From positions 46,253-110,252 of the forward strand of contig DIDI01000006.1 in the NCBI GenBank assembly GCA_002418055.1: a stretch of DNA of 64,000 bases, given 5' to 3'. Below are positions 9,872-20,924 of the stretch, one piece after another. The stretch's first letter is position 1. Each line of letters starts with the position of its first letter. A program made the position numbers and the translations under genes. The notes below the pieces were generated by a model that was given only the letters and a program-made list of their open reading frames with translations, did no database searches and was not told where the DNA came from. This DNA is from Lactobacillus sp. UBA5804. GTDB lineage: Bacteria; Bacillota; Bacilli; Lactobacillales; Lactobacillaceae.

Positions 9872-12661
9872 ATGCGAGTAAAGGATACTTTAAATCTTGG
9901 TAAAACCAAGTTTAAAATGCGCGGAAATTTACCAGTACGTGAATTAGTGTGGCAAAAGGACTGGGATGAAAATCAGTTATATGAGCAACGATTAAAGCTT
10001 AATCAAGGGAAACCTCGATTTGATTTACATGATGGTCCCCCATTTGCTAATGGCAATATCCATATGGGTCATGCGCTGAACAAGATTTCTAAGGATATTA
10101 TTGTTCGCTTTAAAAATATGAACGGTTATTATGCACCGTTTGTGCCAGGTTGGGATACCCATGGGCTACCAGTTGAACAAGAATTGGCTAAACAAGGTGT
10201 TGACCGTAAGCATATGGATCGCGCAGCTTACCGCGAATTGTGCCGTGATTATGCCTTGAAACAAGTGAATAAACAACGTCAAGATTTCAAACGACTTGGT
10301 ATTATGGCTGATTGGCAGCACCCTTATATTACGTTGCAACCACAATTTGAAGCGGAAGAAATCAGATTATTTGGTGAAATGTATGCCAAGGGCTATATCT
10401 ACAAAGGGAAAAAGCCAGTTTATTGGTCACCATCAAGTGAATCAACCTTAGCTGAAGCTGAAGTTGAGTATCATGATGTGAAGTCACCTTCAATCTATAT
10501 CGCTTTCCCCGTTAAAGACGGGAAGGGGATTATCGCTGAAGCGAACACTTACTTTGTTATTTGGACTACGACGCCTTGGACGATTCCTTCTAACCAAGGG
10601 ATTACCGTTAACCCACAATTTGATTACTCAGTGGTGCAAGTAGGTGATAAACGCTACGTCATTGGCACGAATCGCTTAGCTGATGTTGCAGATGCATTAG
10701 GTTGGTCTGATTATCAAACCGTACAACATGTTAAAGGGAGTGATCTTGATCGGATGGTTGCCCGCCACCCACTCTATGACCAAGATTCCTTAGTCATGAA
10801 TGCCATGCATGTCACTGCCGATGACGGTACGGGGCTTGTTCATACGGCTTCTGGATTTGGTGAGGATGACTATAACGTTTCGCAGCGCTACGGCTTACCA
10901 GTATTTAGCCCAATGGATGCGCAGGGGCGTTTCACTAAAGAGGTCCCAGATCCTGATTTAGTGGGTATGTTTTATGCGGATGCTAATCAAGTGGTAAGTG
11001 ATAAGTTGCAAGCTAGTGGTGCTTTATTGAAGTTGTCATACTTCACACATGCTTATCCACATGATTGGCGTACTAAGAAGCCGGTTATTTACCGTGCAAC
11101 AACTCAATGGTTTGCTTCAATCGCGAAGTTCCGTAAACAAATTTTGGCTCAAATTGAAACGGCTCAATTCATCCCAAGTTGGGGGAAAACCCGACTTTAT
11201 AACATGATTAAAGACCGTGGTGATTGGGTTATTTCACGTCAACGGGCTTGGGGCGTACCACTACCCATCTTTTATGCTGAAGATGATACCCCAATTGTAA
11301 CACCAGAAACAATTGCTCATGTGGCAGCCATGTTTGAAAAAGAAGGTGCCAATGCTTGGTACACGCATGATGCTAAGGAACTGTTACCTGCAGGCTTTAC
11401 AAGTTCGCACTCTCCGCATGGTATTTTCCGTAAAGAACAAGATATTTTGGACGTTTGGTTCGATTCTGGTTCTTCACATCGCGGCGTCTTAGCGAGTCGT
11501 CCTGAGCTCTCATTCCCAGCTGATTTGTATTTAGAAGGTTCTGACCAATATCGTGGTTGGTTCAACTCTAGTCTGATTACAGCCGTTGCCACAACTGGTA
11601 AGGCGCCATATCGTGGTGTTTTGTCACAGGGGTTTGTGCTAGATGACAAGGGCCACAAGATGTCAAAATCTTTGGGGAATGTGATTGCACCTAATGATGT
11701 CATTAAACAAATGGGCGCAGAAATTATTCGTTTGTGGGTTGCATCAGCAGATACAACTAGTGATGTGGCAGTTTCACGGGGTATTTTACAGCAGAACGCT
11801 GAAGCTTATCGCAAAATTCGGAATACTTTCCGCTATATGTTAGCTAATACGAGCGACTTTGATCCAAAAGCAAATCGCGTTGCGTATGACGACTTAACGT
11901 CAGTGGATCAATATCTGGAAGCAACTTTGAATGACTTAGTGGCTGATTGCTTGGCCGCTTATGAGCGTTATGACTTTACCACAGTGTATAAAGATGTGTT
12001 CCGCTTTTTGAGCAATGAGCTGTCTGCATTTTATCTTGATTTTGCGAAGGATGTGCTATACATCGAAAGTCAAAATAGTCAGCGGCGGCGCGCCATGCAA
12101 ACTGTTATTTACGATGCCACGGTTAAATTGGCAAAGCTTTTAACGCCTATCCTGCCTCATACGATGGAAGAAATTTGGGGCTTCGTAAAGGAACCGGAAG
12201 CTTATATTCAATTAACCAATATGCCAAAAGTCGTCCATTATGCGAATCATGACAGCTTGCTCACTGATTGGGCTGAATTTATGGGACTGCGTGACGATGT
12301 GCTTAAAGCTTTGGAAACTGCTAGACAAGAAAAATTAATTGGCAAGTCCTTCGAAGCAGCGGTGACAATTTACCCGACTAATGAGATGAGCCAAGTGCTT
12401 ACCAAATTAGCAACGAACTTTCAACAAATTTTAATTGTGTCACAATTAACGATTAGTCAAGCACCAGCACCCGCAACAGCAGTCAAATTAGCTCACGCAA
12501 GTGTGGTCGTTGAAAAAGCGGCTGGTAAGGTGTGTGAGCGCTGCCGGATGCTGAAACAAGATGTTGGTCAAAATGCTGCGTTACCAACTTTCTGTGCCCG
12601 TTGTGCCGAAATTGTTAGTCGCGATTTTCCAGCAGCTTTATCTGAAGGGATTGAGGAATAA
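9872..12661 (+). CDS. ileS: Isoleucyl-tRNA synthetase
   Basis: Class I aminoacyl-tRNA synthetase that charges tRNA-Ile. The HIGH-type motif HMGH is at residues 64-67, KMSKS lies at about residue 596, and the editing domain contains [13 protein letters not shown]. The C-terminal zinc site CERC ... CARC is intact (residues about 886-915). The 929-residue length is typical of the bacterial type with zinc finger. The gene is under a T-box, and its stop overlaps the start of a cold-shock-like gene by one base. Confidence 0.98.
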   Translation: MRVKDTLNLGKTKFKMRGNLPVRELVWQKDWDENQLYEQRLKLNQGKPRFDLHDGPPFANGNIHMGHALNKISKDIIVRFKNMNGYYAPFVPGWDTHGLPVEQELAKQGVDRKHMDRAAYRELCRDYALKQVNKQRQDFKRLGIMADWQHPYITLQPQFEAEEIRLFGEMYAKGYIYKGKKPVYWSPSSESTLAEAEVEYHDVKSPSIYIAFPVKDGKGIIAEANTYFVIWTTTPWTIPSNQGITVNPQFDYSVVQVGDKRYVIGTNRLADVADALGWSDYQTVQHVKGSDLDRMVARHPLYDQDSLVMNAMHVTADDGTGLVHTASGFGEDDYNVSQRYGLPVFSPMDAQGRFTKEVPDPDLVGMFYADANQVVSDKLQASGALLKLSYFTHAYPHDWRTKKPVIYRATTQWFASIAKFRKQILAQIETAQFIPSWGKTRLYNMIKDRGDWVISRQRAWGVPLPIFYAEDDTPIVTPETIAHVAAMFEKEGANAWYTHDAKELLPAGFTSSHSPHGIFRKEQDILDVWFDSGSSHRGVLASRPELSFPADLYLEGSDQYRGWFNSSLITAVATTGKAPYRGVLSQGFVLDDKGHKMSKSLGNVIAPNDVIKQMGAEIIRLWVASADTTSDVAVSRGILQQNAEAYRKIRNTFRYMLANTSDFDPKANRVAYDDLTSVDQYLEATLNDLVADCLAAYERYDFTTVYKDVFRFLSNELSAFYLDFAKDVLYIESQNSQRRRAMQTVIYDATVKLAKLLTPILPHTMEEIWGFVKEPEAYIQLTNMPKVVHYANHDSLLTDWAEFMGLRDDVLKALETARQEKLIGKSFEAAVTIYPTNEMSQVLTKLATNFQQILIVSQLTISQAPAPATAVKLAHASVVVEKAAGKVCERCRMLKQDVGQNAALPTFCARCAEIVSRDFPAALSEGIEE

Positions 12662-12882
12662 TGCGGACAGGGACAGTCGCACAGTTTGATCGTGGCAGTA
12701 GCTTTGGCTTTGTGGAAGATGATTTAACCCATAAACGTTATTTTGTTTTCTATACTGCAATCAAAGAAGCTGGTTATAAGCATCTTGAAGTTGGCGAACG
12801 GGTTCGCTATCAGCTTGCCCAAGGAAAGAATGGGTTACAGTGTATTAATTTATACTTAGCTGATTCAGAAGATAAGGACTAA
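12661..12882 (+). CDS. Cold-shock-domain-like small protein
   Basis: A 73-residue protein resembling the CspA OB fold: start [10 protein letters not shown], an RNP1-like SSFGFVEDD and an RNP2-like RYFVFYTAI. Typical CspA has KGFGFI and DVFVHFSAI, so the nucleic-acid-binding aromatics are retained in part. It is probably a divergent RNA-binding cold-shock family member. It overlaps ileS by one base and is therefore likely co-expressed under the T-box. It is a different branch from the highly induced csp genes. Confidence 0.75.
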   Translation: MRTGTVAQFDRGSSFGFVEDDLTHKRYFVFYTAIKEAGYKHLEVGERVRYQLAQGKNGLQCINLYLADSEDKD

Positions 12883-12889
12883 ATACTGA

Positions 12890-13450
12890 ATGAACTTAGA
12901 AGAAGAAGAACTGTCAACACAGAAGATATTTCAAGGGCATTTAATTAATCTTGATGTCAGAACAATTCGTCTCCCTAATGGTGCTACGGCAACACGTGAA
13001 GTTGTAACACACCGTCCTTTTGCGGCGGTCGTTGCAATTAATGATGAAAAAAAGATGTTGTTAGTCCAGCAATGGCGTGAGCCCGTCAAAAGATTGACCT
13101 TAGAGATTCCAGCGGGAATCATTGATCCGACAGATGCTAGTCCATTAGACGCCATGAAACGTGAACTTAATGAAGAGGGCGGTTATCATGCAGATTATTG
13201 GGCAGAAATCGGACAATTTTATACCTCTCCTGGCTTTTGTGATGAATATGCGCACTTATTCTATTGTGATACTTTAACCAAGTTGACGCAGAAACGACCA
13301 CTTGATGATGATGAGTTTTTAACGGCAGATTGGTATAGTTTAAAAGAATTGAAAAAATTGTTAGCAGAAGGTAAAATCGTTGATGGGAAGACAGTTTATG
13401 CGATTACGGTTTGGGAAAATATGTTGCTAACAGGTTCTAAGGAAAATTAG
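12890..13450 (+). CDS. Nudix hydrolase, ADP-ribose pyrophosphatase type
   Basis: 186 residues with the NudF-like layout: an N-terminal beta domain (FQGHLINLDVRTIRLPNG) and a Nudix box starting at G76 and containing REL at 91-93 and E95-E96 with GGY (RELNEEGGY). The family hydrolyses ADP-ribose to AMP and ribose-5-phosphate with magnesium. One oddity is that the spacer between the first glycine and REL is a residue longer than the consensus, and the first consensus glutamate is replaced (DPTDAS region). The three metal-binding glutamates of the REUxEE core remain. A ribosome site AAGGA sits ten bases before the ATG. Confidence 0.88.
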   Translation: MNLEEEELSTQKIFQGHLINLDVRTIRLPNGATATREVVTHRPFAAVVAINDEKKMLLVQQWREPVKRLTLEIPAGIIDPTDASPLDAMKRELNEEGGYHADYWAEIGQFYTSPGFCDEYAHLFYCDTLTKLTQKRPLDDDEFLTADWYSLKELKKLLAEGKIVDGKTVYAITVWENMLLTGSKEN

Positions 13451-13451
13451 T

Positions 13452-13745
13452 ATGACAGAGAAACGCGCAGAGTATCGTCGCGCACATCAAAAGCGAGGTT
13501 TTGCAAAGCTATCAGCTGCTTTCAGTGACCATCGTGAGCCAACAAATGAGACAGTTGAACGTTCTGAGGCTGAGTTGAACCAGTCAAGTCAGCCTTCAAT
13601 GTCTCGCGAGCAGCCAGATGTATCCCATTTGGATCAGCCAAGTTCTCACATTGGGGCCCGACGTTTAAAAAGTTGGCTAAATCGCGCCATCGTCATTGTG
13701 ATTTTACTGATTATAGTGGTGTTGTTAATATTGTTTAAGTTTTGA
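13452..13745 (+). CDS. Small tail-anchored membrane protein of unknown function
   Basis: I do not recognise a characterised family. The 97-residue product has a basic N-terminus (EKRAEYRRAHQKRGFAKL), a polar Ser/Gln/Glu-rich middle and a single hydrophobic helix at the very C-terminus (AIVIVILLIIVVLLILFKF). This predicts a tail-anchored topology with the bulk in the cytoplasm. AAGGAAAA just upstream is a good ribosome site. It lies between the Nudix gene and mtnN with no gap, so it belongs to the same transcript. Function is unknown. Confidence 0.7.
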   Translation: MTEKRAEYRRAHQKRGFAKLSAAFSDHREPTNETVERSEAELNQSSQPSMSREQPDVSHLDQPSSHIGARRLKSWLNRAIVIVILLIIVVLLILFKF

Positions 13746-13762
13746 TTGAACTGAGGAAAGAA

Positions 13763-14476
13763 ATGAAAATTGCGATTATCGTCCCAATGGAAATTGAGGC
13801 TGCGTATTACCGCAAGGCTTTCCAGTCAGAAACTAAGGAAATGTTCGGATCGACAGCATTCGAGCATTTTTACGTTCATGGCAATGAAATTTATCTCGGT
13901 TTGAGCGGGATTGGTAAAGTGAATGCAGCTATGAATTTGACCAGTTTACTGACGGCTGTCAAAGTTGATTTGGTATTTATTACGGGATCAGCAGGAAGTT
14001 TGCGGGCTGATAGTGTGCAAGGTGATTTGATTTTACCGGATGTCTTGAGTTACCATGATGCCAATAATTTAGCTGCGGGTGATTATGTCTTGGGTCAAAT
14101 CCCGCAAGAACCAGCTGGATTTCAGCTGACATCAGAAGCGCGGGCTCACTTTATGACTTACTTGTTATCGCAAAACGTGGCATTTAAAACGGGGCTGATT
14201 GTTACTGGTGATAGTTTTATTGCATCTAATCAGCAACGTGCGGAGATTAAACATCATTTTCCAGCAGCACTTGGTGTTGAAATGGAAGGTGCGGCCTTTG
14301 CACAAGTAGCAAGGCACTTTAATTGTCCGCTGATTATCTTACGGGCAGTTTCTGATAATGGTGATGATACTGCCAATACTGATTTTATGACTTTTGTTAA
14401 ACAGGCTGGTGCTCGCGCCGCCCGCTTAATTGTTAACTATTTAGAAGGGGAGTTGCATGACAGAAGTTTATCTTGA
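13763..14476 (+). CDS. mtnN: 5'-methylthioadenosine/S-adenosylhomocysteine nucleosidase
   Basis: Cleaves MTA and SAH to adenine and thioribose derivatives, recycling SAM by-products and feeding the LuxS route. The protein starts MKIAIIVPMEIEA, matching the family N-terminus, so I use the ATG at 13763 with GAGGAAAG upstream and not the in-frame TTG at 13742. Motifs GSAGSLR, TGDSFIAS and VEMEGAAFAQVA (substrate ribose binding) and the catalytic aspartate in RAVSDNGDD are present. The length of 237 is slightly above average. Its end overlaps the cysteine desulfurase start by 20 bases. Confidence 0.94.
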   Translation: MKIAIIVPMEIEAAYYRKAFQSETKEMFGSTAFEHFYVHGNEIYLGLSGIGKVNAAMNLTSLLTAVKVDLVFITGSAGSLRADSVQGDLILPDVLSYHDANNLAAGDYVLGQIPQEPAGFQLTSEARAHFMTYLLSQNVAFKTGLIVTGDSFIASNQQRAEIKHHFPAALGVEMEGAAFAQVARHFNCPLIILRAVSDNGDDTANTDFMTFVKQAGARAARLIVNYLEGELHDRSLS

Positions 14477-15608
14477 TAATGCGGCTACCACACCGTTATC
14501 ACCTGGCGTGATTGCGACGATGACGCATGAAATGCAGGCTGATTTTGGTAATGCTTCAGCTACTTATGAATTAGGACGTCAGGCCCGTCACACCGTTGAT
14601 GTCGCAAGAAATCAGGTTGCGAATTTAATTCATGCTGATGCCGGGGAATTAATTTTTACTTCGGGTGGTAGCGAAAGCAACAATACGGTTATCTTTGGGG
14701 TTGCCCACAGCCGTCAGACAATTGGACGCCACATCATTACGACTGCGATTGAACATCCGAGTGTTTTAGAACCGATGCGACAATTGGAGCGGGAAGGGTA
14801 TCAGGTTACGTATTTACCAGTGGATCAGACCGGACATATTTCATTAACGGAGCTGAAGGCCGCATTAACGCCTGATACAATCTTAGTTTCAACCATGGCA
14901 GTAAATAACGAAGTAGGCAGTATTAATCCGTTGCGTGAAATCGGTGCGCTAGTACACGCTAACTCTCAGGCATATTTTCATGTTGATGCGGTTCAAGGAA
15001 TTGGCAATCTTAATTTAGATGTCCATGCGATGCAGATTGACTTTTTATCATCATCTGCGCATAAAATTAATGGTCCCAAATTTTTAGGTTTCTTGTATTC
15101 TAACAGCAAGTTAAAGCTACCACGCTTTGTTTTTGGTGGTGAGCAAGAAGTTAAGCGCCGGGCCGGAACAGAGAATGTGCCGGGAATTGCTGGCTTTGCG
15201 ACTGCTGTGCGCGAGCTGCAAATGACGGATCGAGCAACGGAGCAAGCTCGGTTTTCCGGGTTTCAAAAAATTATTTTAGCTGAACTCGACCATGCTCAGG
15301 TGTCATATGAGATTAATGGTGGTGTTGGGCCAGCGATGTCACATCATGTGTTGAACCTCCATATTTGTGGGGTCGCGACTTATGTGTTACAGACCAAGTT
15401 AGATCTTGATGGTTACGCCATTTCAGGTGGCTCAGCTTGTACCGCAGGCTCGCTAACCCCATCACATGTCTTGACTGCGTTATTTGGCGCAGACTCACCA
15501 CGGGTATCAGAATCTATTCGAATTTCATTTGGGCGGTTGACGACGTCAACTGAAGTAACGGCCTTTGCAAAAGAGTTAGCAAAAGTGGCCAGCGTGCAGC
15601 AGGCTTAG
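14457..15608 (+). CDS. Cysteine desulfurase (NifS/IscS family)
   Basis: PLP enzyme that takes sulfur from cysteine as a persulfide. It has the PLP lysine in SSSAHKINGPKFLGF, the histidine in TTAIEHPSV, and the mobile catalytic cysteine in GGSACTAGS. The 383-residue length is typical. The gene is followed by DUF1831 and mnmA, which indicates that its main client here is the tRNA 2-thiouridylase MnmA (as with B. subtilis YrvO) and not an Isc iron-sulfur system. The ATG at 14457 is preceded by GGGGAG. Confidence 0.93.
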   Translation: MTEVYLDNAATTPLSPGVIATMTHEMQADFGNASATYELGRQARHTVDVARNQVANLIHADAGELIFTSGGSESNNTVIFGVAHSRQTIGRHIITTAIEHPSVLEPMRQLEREGYQVTYLPVDQTGHISLTELKAALTPDTILVSTMAVNNEVGSINPLREIGALVHANSQAYFHVDAVQGIGNLNLDVHAMQIDFLSSSAHKINGPKFLGFLYSNSKLKLPRFVFGGEQEVKRRAGTENVPGIAGFATAVRELQMTDRATEQARFSGFQKIILAELDHAQVSYEINGGVGPAMSHHVLNLHICGVATYVLQTKLDLDGYAISGGSACTAGSLTPSHVLTALFGADSPRVSESIRISFGRLTTSTEVTAFAKELAKVASVQQA

Positions 15609-15661
15609 TTGAAAGTTGCTTTTTATGGTTAGTTTACTTATTATTAATAAGTGGGGGAATA

Positions 15662-17141
<1,480 letters not shown>

Positions 17142-17142
17142 T

Positions 17143-17177
17143 AAATGAGTTAGGTTTGTCGCCTAACTCATTTTTTT
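17143..17177 (+). terminator. Intrinsic terminator after mnmA
   Basis: Perfect 12-bp stem AAATGAGTTAGG / CCTAACTCATTT (17143-17154 and 17162-17173) with a 7-base loop and a T run. Confidence 0.9.
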
Positions 17178-17186
17178 GGGTCAATC

Positions 17187-17195
17187 TGGTACAAT
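17187..17195 (+). promoter_or_regulatory. Possible extended -10 promoter for the phosphatase-TPR-recD2 operon
   Basis: TGGTACAAT just after the mnmA terminator and 33 bases before the next ATG fits an extended -10 element. No good -35 is visible because the region upstream is the terminator T run. Confidence 0.45.
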
Positions 17196-17227
17196 ATAAA
17201 CAAGTATTAGATGAGGGAGCATTGGGT

Positions 17228-17887
17228 ATGCAAATTTATTTTGTCCGCCATGGTAAAACTGAGTGGAATTTGGCAAGTCGTTTCCAGGGTGGCCATGGTG
17301 ATTCACCGCTATTAGTCACAAGTTTAGCAGATATTACACACTTAGGGCGGCATTTGCGTGGAACGCGTTTACGTGCTATTTTTGCGAGTCCGTTAAATCG
17401 AGCTTTTTATACGGCGCAAGGGATAGATCAGGCGATGAATGCCCGTTTGCCAGTCGTTGTTGATGAACGGCTGCGTGAATTTAATTTGGGTAAATTAGAA
17501 GGAATGAATTTCAAAAAAGCTGATGAGCAATTTCCAAATGAGATGACTAATTTTTGGCATCATCCCGACTTGTATGATCCCACCGCTATTGCCGGTGAAA
17601 GTTATCAATCGGTGATTGATCGGGGACGTTCCTTTGCGCGTGATGTTGCACGGCAATTTTCAGGTGATGATGATAAGGTACTAGCCGTTAGCCACGGTGC
17701 GGCATTAGCTGCGATTATGGGTAGTTTGCTGGGGTATCCGTTAGCAGATGTTCGTCATCGTGGTGGGGTGAGCAACACAAGTTTGACAATTTTAGAGACT
17801 AAAGATCAAGGCCAGCATTTTGTACCGGTAGTGTGGAACGAGACAGACTACTTACAGCGTAAACTAGGGCAGACGGACTCACTATAA
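17228..17887 (+). CDS. Histidine phosphatase superfamily protein (phosphoglycerate mutase-like)
   Basis: A 219-residue phosphatase with the signature YFVRHGKTEWN at the N-terminus (catalytic histidine in RHG) and the second catalytic histidine in AVSHGAALA. An arginine/glutamate pair (REFNLGKLEGM) completes the active site. I use ATG 17228 with GAGGGAG 8 bases upstream. A longer frame from 17156 would run through the terminator. The substrate is not predictable: members act on sugar phosphates, cofactors or nucleotides. The stop overlaps the next ATG. Confidence 0.88.
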   Translation: MQIYFVRHGKTEWNLASRFQGGHGDSPLLVTSLADITHLGRHLRGTRLRAIFASPLNRAFYTAQGIDQAMNARLPVVVDERLREFNLGKLEGMNFKKADEQFPNEMTNFWHHPDLYDPTAIAGESYQSVIDRGRSFARDVARQFSGDDDKVLAVSHGAALAAIMGSLLGYPLADVRHRGGVSNTSLTILETKDQGQHFVPVVWNETDYLQRKLGQTDSL

Positions 17888-18528
17888 TGAAAAAAGCGAA
17901 TTTACCGGATCAAGCGAAAGTGGATGCCATCATTCATCGGTTAGTGACTGCAATTGATGCAGATCCACACGCAGTTGAAAACTACTTACAATTATCATCG
18001 TATTTATTGGAGCGGGGAAGTGCCGATCAGGCAGCTAAATTGCTTGAGGAGGCACAGCATTTAGTGGCGCAACCAACGATGCTTTCATATAATTTAGCGG
18101 TTTGTTATTACATGCAAGGCAAGTTTGACCAAGCGCTTCAACTGCTCGATCAGATTCCTAATGATGATTTAACGCTTTACCAAAAAGCATTGGTTTATTT
18201 GAAATTAGGTCAAAATCAAAAGGCTTTGGCCTATGCAATGACGATTAAGCATTCTGACAACCGCGTCAAGGAATTGTTAGGGGATATTTGGCTTGCCTTG
18301 GGAGAATTAGCCACAACTCGGAAAGAACTGCTTACCATCCCGCCTAAAGCACGATCCAGTAAGGTTTATTTTTTGTTAGCAGTTGCAACTTTAACACAAA
18401 ACCGTGACCAAAGTCATATCTATTTTAAGCGGTCGAAAGCCCTTGATCCAAAATACTATGAACGTGCTGGTAGCCAGTATCAGGCCATTATGCAATTGTT
18501 AAGGAAAAAAGGAAAACAGGATGACTGA
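17887..18528 (+). CDS. Tetratricopeptide repeat protein
   Basis: 213 residues made of helical repeats. Recognisable TPR units include SSYLLERGSADQAAKLLEEA and AVCYYMQGKFDQALQLLDQI. There is no signal peptide or membrane helix, so it is a cytoplasmic scaffold. In lactobacilli and bacilli such a protein commonly precedes recD2 (YrrB/YrrC arrangement), and here it overlaps recD2 by 8 bases. The partner is unknown. Confidence 0.85.
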   Translation: MKKANLPDQAKVDAIIHRLVTAIDADPHAVENYLQLSSYLLERGSADQAAKLLEEAQHLVAQPTMLSYNLAVCYYMQGKFDQALQLLDQIPNDDLTLYQKALVYLKLGQNQKALAYAMTIKHSDNRVKELLGDIWLALGELATTRKELLTIPPKARSSKVYFLLAVATLTQNRDQSHIYFKRSKALDPKYYERAGSQYQAIMQLLRKKGKQDD

Positions 18529-20887
18529 GTTTACGGGAATTGTCCAAAACATTATTTTTAGTAATGAGCAAGATTTATTTAAAATTATCAATGTTCGGAT
18601 TTTGGGTCAACTGCCGAACTATGACCGTCCTGAAATTAATGTAACGGGGAGTTTTGGCGATTTGCAGGCAGGCGATAGCTACCGTTTTAGCGGAAGTCTA
18701 ATTATCCATAAGAAGTTTGGTTTGCAATTTAAAACGACGTCTTATAGCCAAATTTTGCCGCATGAGAAACAAAGTCTGGTGACTTATTTAAGCAGTGACA
18801 AATTTCCTGGTATTGGAAAAAAGGCGGCAGCTAAAATTGTTGATGCGGCGGGCTTTGATGTGCTAGCAGACCTCAAAGCGCATCCCAATCGAATTGCAGA
18901 TTTGCCATTAACTACTCGCCAGCAAGCAAGCTTATTAGCGGGCATTAGCCAGATGGACACGTATGCAGAAATTGCGCTGCAGTTAGCAAAATTTGGAATT
19001 AATCGCAAACTTGCAAATCGGTTGTATCAGCTTTATCACGGTGATGTGATGAATCAGATTGAAAAGGATCCTTATGAATTTGTCAATCAGGTGGCTGGTT
19101 ACGGGTTTAGACGTGCGGACCAGATTGGCCAAGACTTAAAGATTACATCAGATGATCCACGCCGGATCAAGGGAGCAGTTTATCAGTATTTACTTGACTG
19201 TTTGAATGAATCGGGTGATACCCAGGTCGCCTTGAAGGATTTACTCACTCAAAGTAGCCAGTTATTGCAGCTTGGAGCGTTTGAGCCGATTGTGGCCGTT
19301 ATTAATGACTTGCAACATCAAGGTAAACTAGTCGTGACTGATAATGACGTGGCTCTGCAAAATATTTATCAAACTGAACTTGATATTGCAAAAACAATGG
19401 CTGAATTGGCCAAGCGGCCCGTTTCTAAAACTGACTCTTATTCAAACACGGCAATGCAGACGGCTATCAAGCACGCAGAACATGAATTGGGCATTCACTA
19501 CGATGAGACTCAAAATTTGGCTATTTGTAATGCGCTTTCGCATCCCATTTCTATTTTAACTGGTGGCCCAGGAACTGGTAAAACGACCATTATTAATGGT
19601 ATTCTCCATTGTCTAAAGGAGCTGGCTGAGATTCCAGCGGCTTCATTGGAAAGTTCAGACCCACCATTTTTACTGGCGGCGCCTACTGGCCGGGCAGCTA
19701 AACGGATGACTGAATTAACCGGGATGAATGCTAAAACGATTCATCGTTTGTTGGGCATCGGCATCGGCAATCAACAGGAGCAATCTGATCTTAACGAACT
19801 TAATGGGGAAATTCTGATTATCGATGAAATGTCAATGGTTGATATGTTCTTGTTTAAGCGTGTTGTGGCTAGTATTGTGGGTACGCGTCATGTGGTATTT
19901 GTCGGAGATAAGGATCAATTACCAGCGGTTGGTGCCGGCAATATTTTTAGTGATTTAATTAAGTCACAAGCATTTCCAACGACCGTGCTACAGCATATTC
20001 ACCGTCAAGGAGATGATTCAAGCATTGTATCATTAGCACATGCGGTTAATCGTGGTGAAAATAGCGATACCTTATTTAAAAAAACAAAAAATTATTCTTT
20101 TATTCCTTGCCAAGGACAATTAATCGATCAAGCAGTGGTGCAAATTACGCAGCTGGCCATTAAGCGCGGTTTTAGCCCAGATGATATTCAGATCTTAGGC
20201 GCGATGTATAATGGTGCAGGTGGAATTACACATTTAAATCAAGTGCTCGCCCCAGTCTTAAATCTTCAAACTGACACAACAAAACAATTATTGGTGCATG
20301 ATGAAGTGTTTAGAATTGGTGATCGGGTCCTACAGCTACAGAATAATCCGGAGAAAGATATTTATAATGGACAAATTGGTAAAATTATCGGGATTGATGA
20401 GCAACATCCCGATAAATGTTTAATTGCTAATTTTGATGGTCGGGAGCTAAATTTCAGTAAACAAGATGTGTTTGATTTAACTTTAGCCTATGCGATTACA
20501 ATTCATAAGTCACAAGGATCAGAGTTTCCATTAGTTATTTTGAATTTAACAATGCAGAACTTTGTGATGCTAAAGCGGAATTTACTTTATACGGCGATTA
20601 CCAGAGCGCAAAGTAATTTGGTCATGGTTGGTGAACCTCGAGCTTTCCAAGTCGCTTTAGCAACTGCTGGTAATGACCGTAAAACGGGCTTAGTTAGCAA
20701 ACTTCAGGCGGCAATCGGTGCAACGATTGACGTGCCACCAATTGTAATGGCTACTGCCAAAGGGGATGCGAGCTTAGAAACAGAAACACCAACAACCAGT
20801 GATCAGTTAACGCCAGAATTAATTTATAGTGGTCAAATTGACCCGATGATTGGTATGGCAGGATTGACGTTAAAACATCATGCTTAA
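18521..20887 (+). CDS. recD2: RecD2-type 5'-3' DNA helicase
   Basis: Superfamily 1B helicase involved in DNA repair and replication fork maintenance, acting without RecBC. The 788-residue protein has the extended N-terminal region with helix-hairpin-helix-like segments (FPGIGKKAAAKIVDAAG) that distinguishes RecD2, then Walker A GGPGTGKTT near residue 350, Walker B region IIDEMSMVD, and the C-terminal motifs YAITIHKSQGSEFP and LLYTAITRA. The length is typical for RecD2. Confidence 0.95.
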   Translation: MTEFTGIVQNIIFSNEQDLFKIINVRILGQLPNYDRPEINVTGSFGDLQAGDSYRFSGSLIIHKKFGLQFKTTSYSQILPHEKQSLVTYLSSDKFPGIGKKAAAKIVDAAGFDVLADLKAHPNRIADLPLTTRQQASLLAGISQMDTYAEIALQLAKFGINRKLANRLYQLYHGDVMNQIEKDPYEFVNQVAGYGFRRADQIGQDLKITSDDPRRIKGAVYQYLLDCLNESGDTQVALKDLLTQSSQLLQLGAFEPIVAVINDLQHQGKLVVTDNDVALQNIYQTELDIAKTMAELAKRPVSKTDSYSNTAMQTAIKHAEHELGIHYDETQNLAICNALSHPISILTGGPGTGKTTIINGILHCLKELAEIPAASLESSDPPFLLAAPTGRAAKRMTELTGMNAKTIHRLLGIGIGNQQEQSDLNELNGEILIIDEMSMVDMFLFKRVVASIVGTRHVVFVGDKDQLPAVGAGNIFSDLIKSQAFPTTVLQHIHRQGDDSSIVSLAHAVNRGENSDTLFKKTKNYSFIPCQGQLIDQAVVQITQLAIKRGFSPDDIQILGAMYNGAGGITHLNQVLAPVLNLQTDTTKQLLVHDEVFRIGDRVLQLQNNPEKDIYNGQIGKIIGIDEQHPDKCLIANFDGRELNFSKQDVFDLTLAYAITIHKSQGSEFPLVILNLTMQNFVMLKRNLLYTAITRAQSNLVMVGEPRAFQVALATAGNDRKTGLVSKLQAAIGATIDVPPIVMATAKGDASLETETPTTSDQLTPELIYSGQIDPMIGMAGLTLKHHA

Positions 20888-20924
20888 ATTAATAGTTTGT
20901 CAGTAGTTGTTAGGAGGGTCTGTT

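Noticed and set aside
11317..11703. Open frame of about 128 codons on the - strand inside ileS
   Set aside because: Opposite a conserved catalytic region of ileS, so its residues are dictated by the synthetase sequence.
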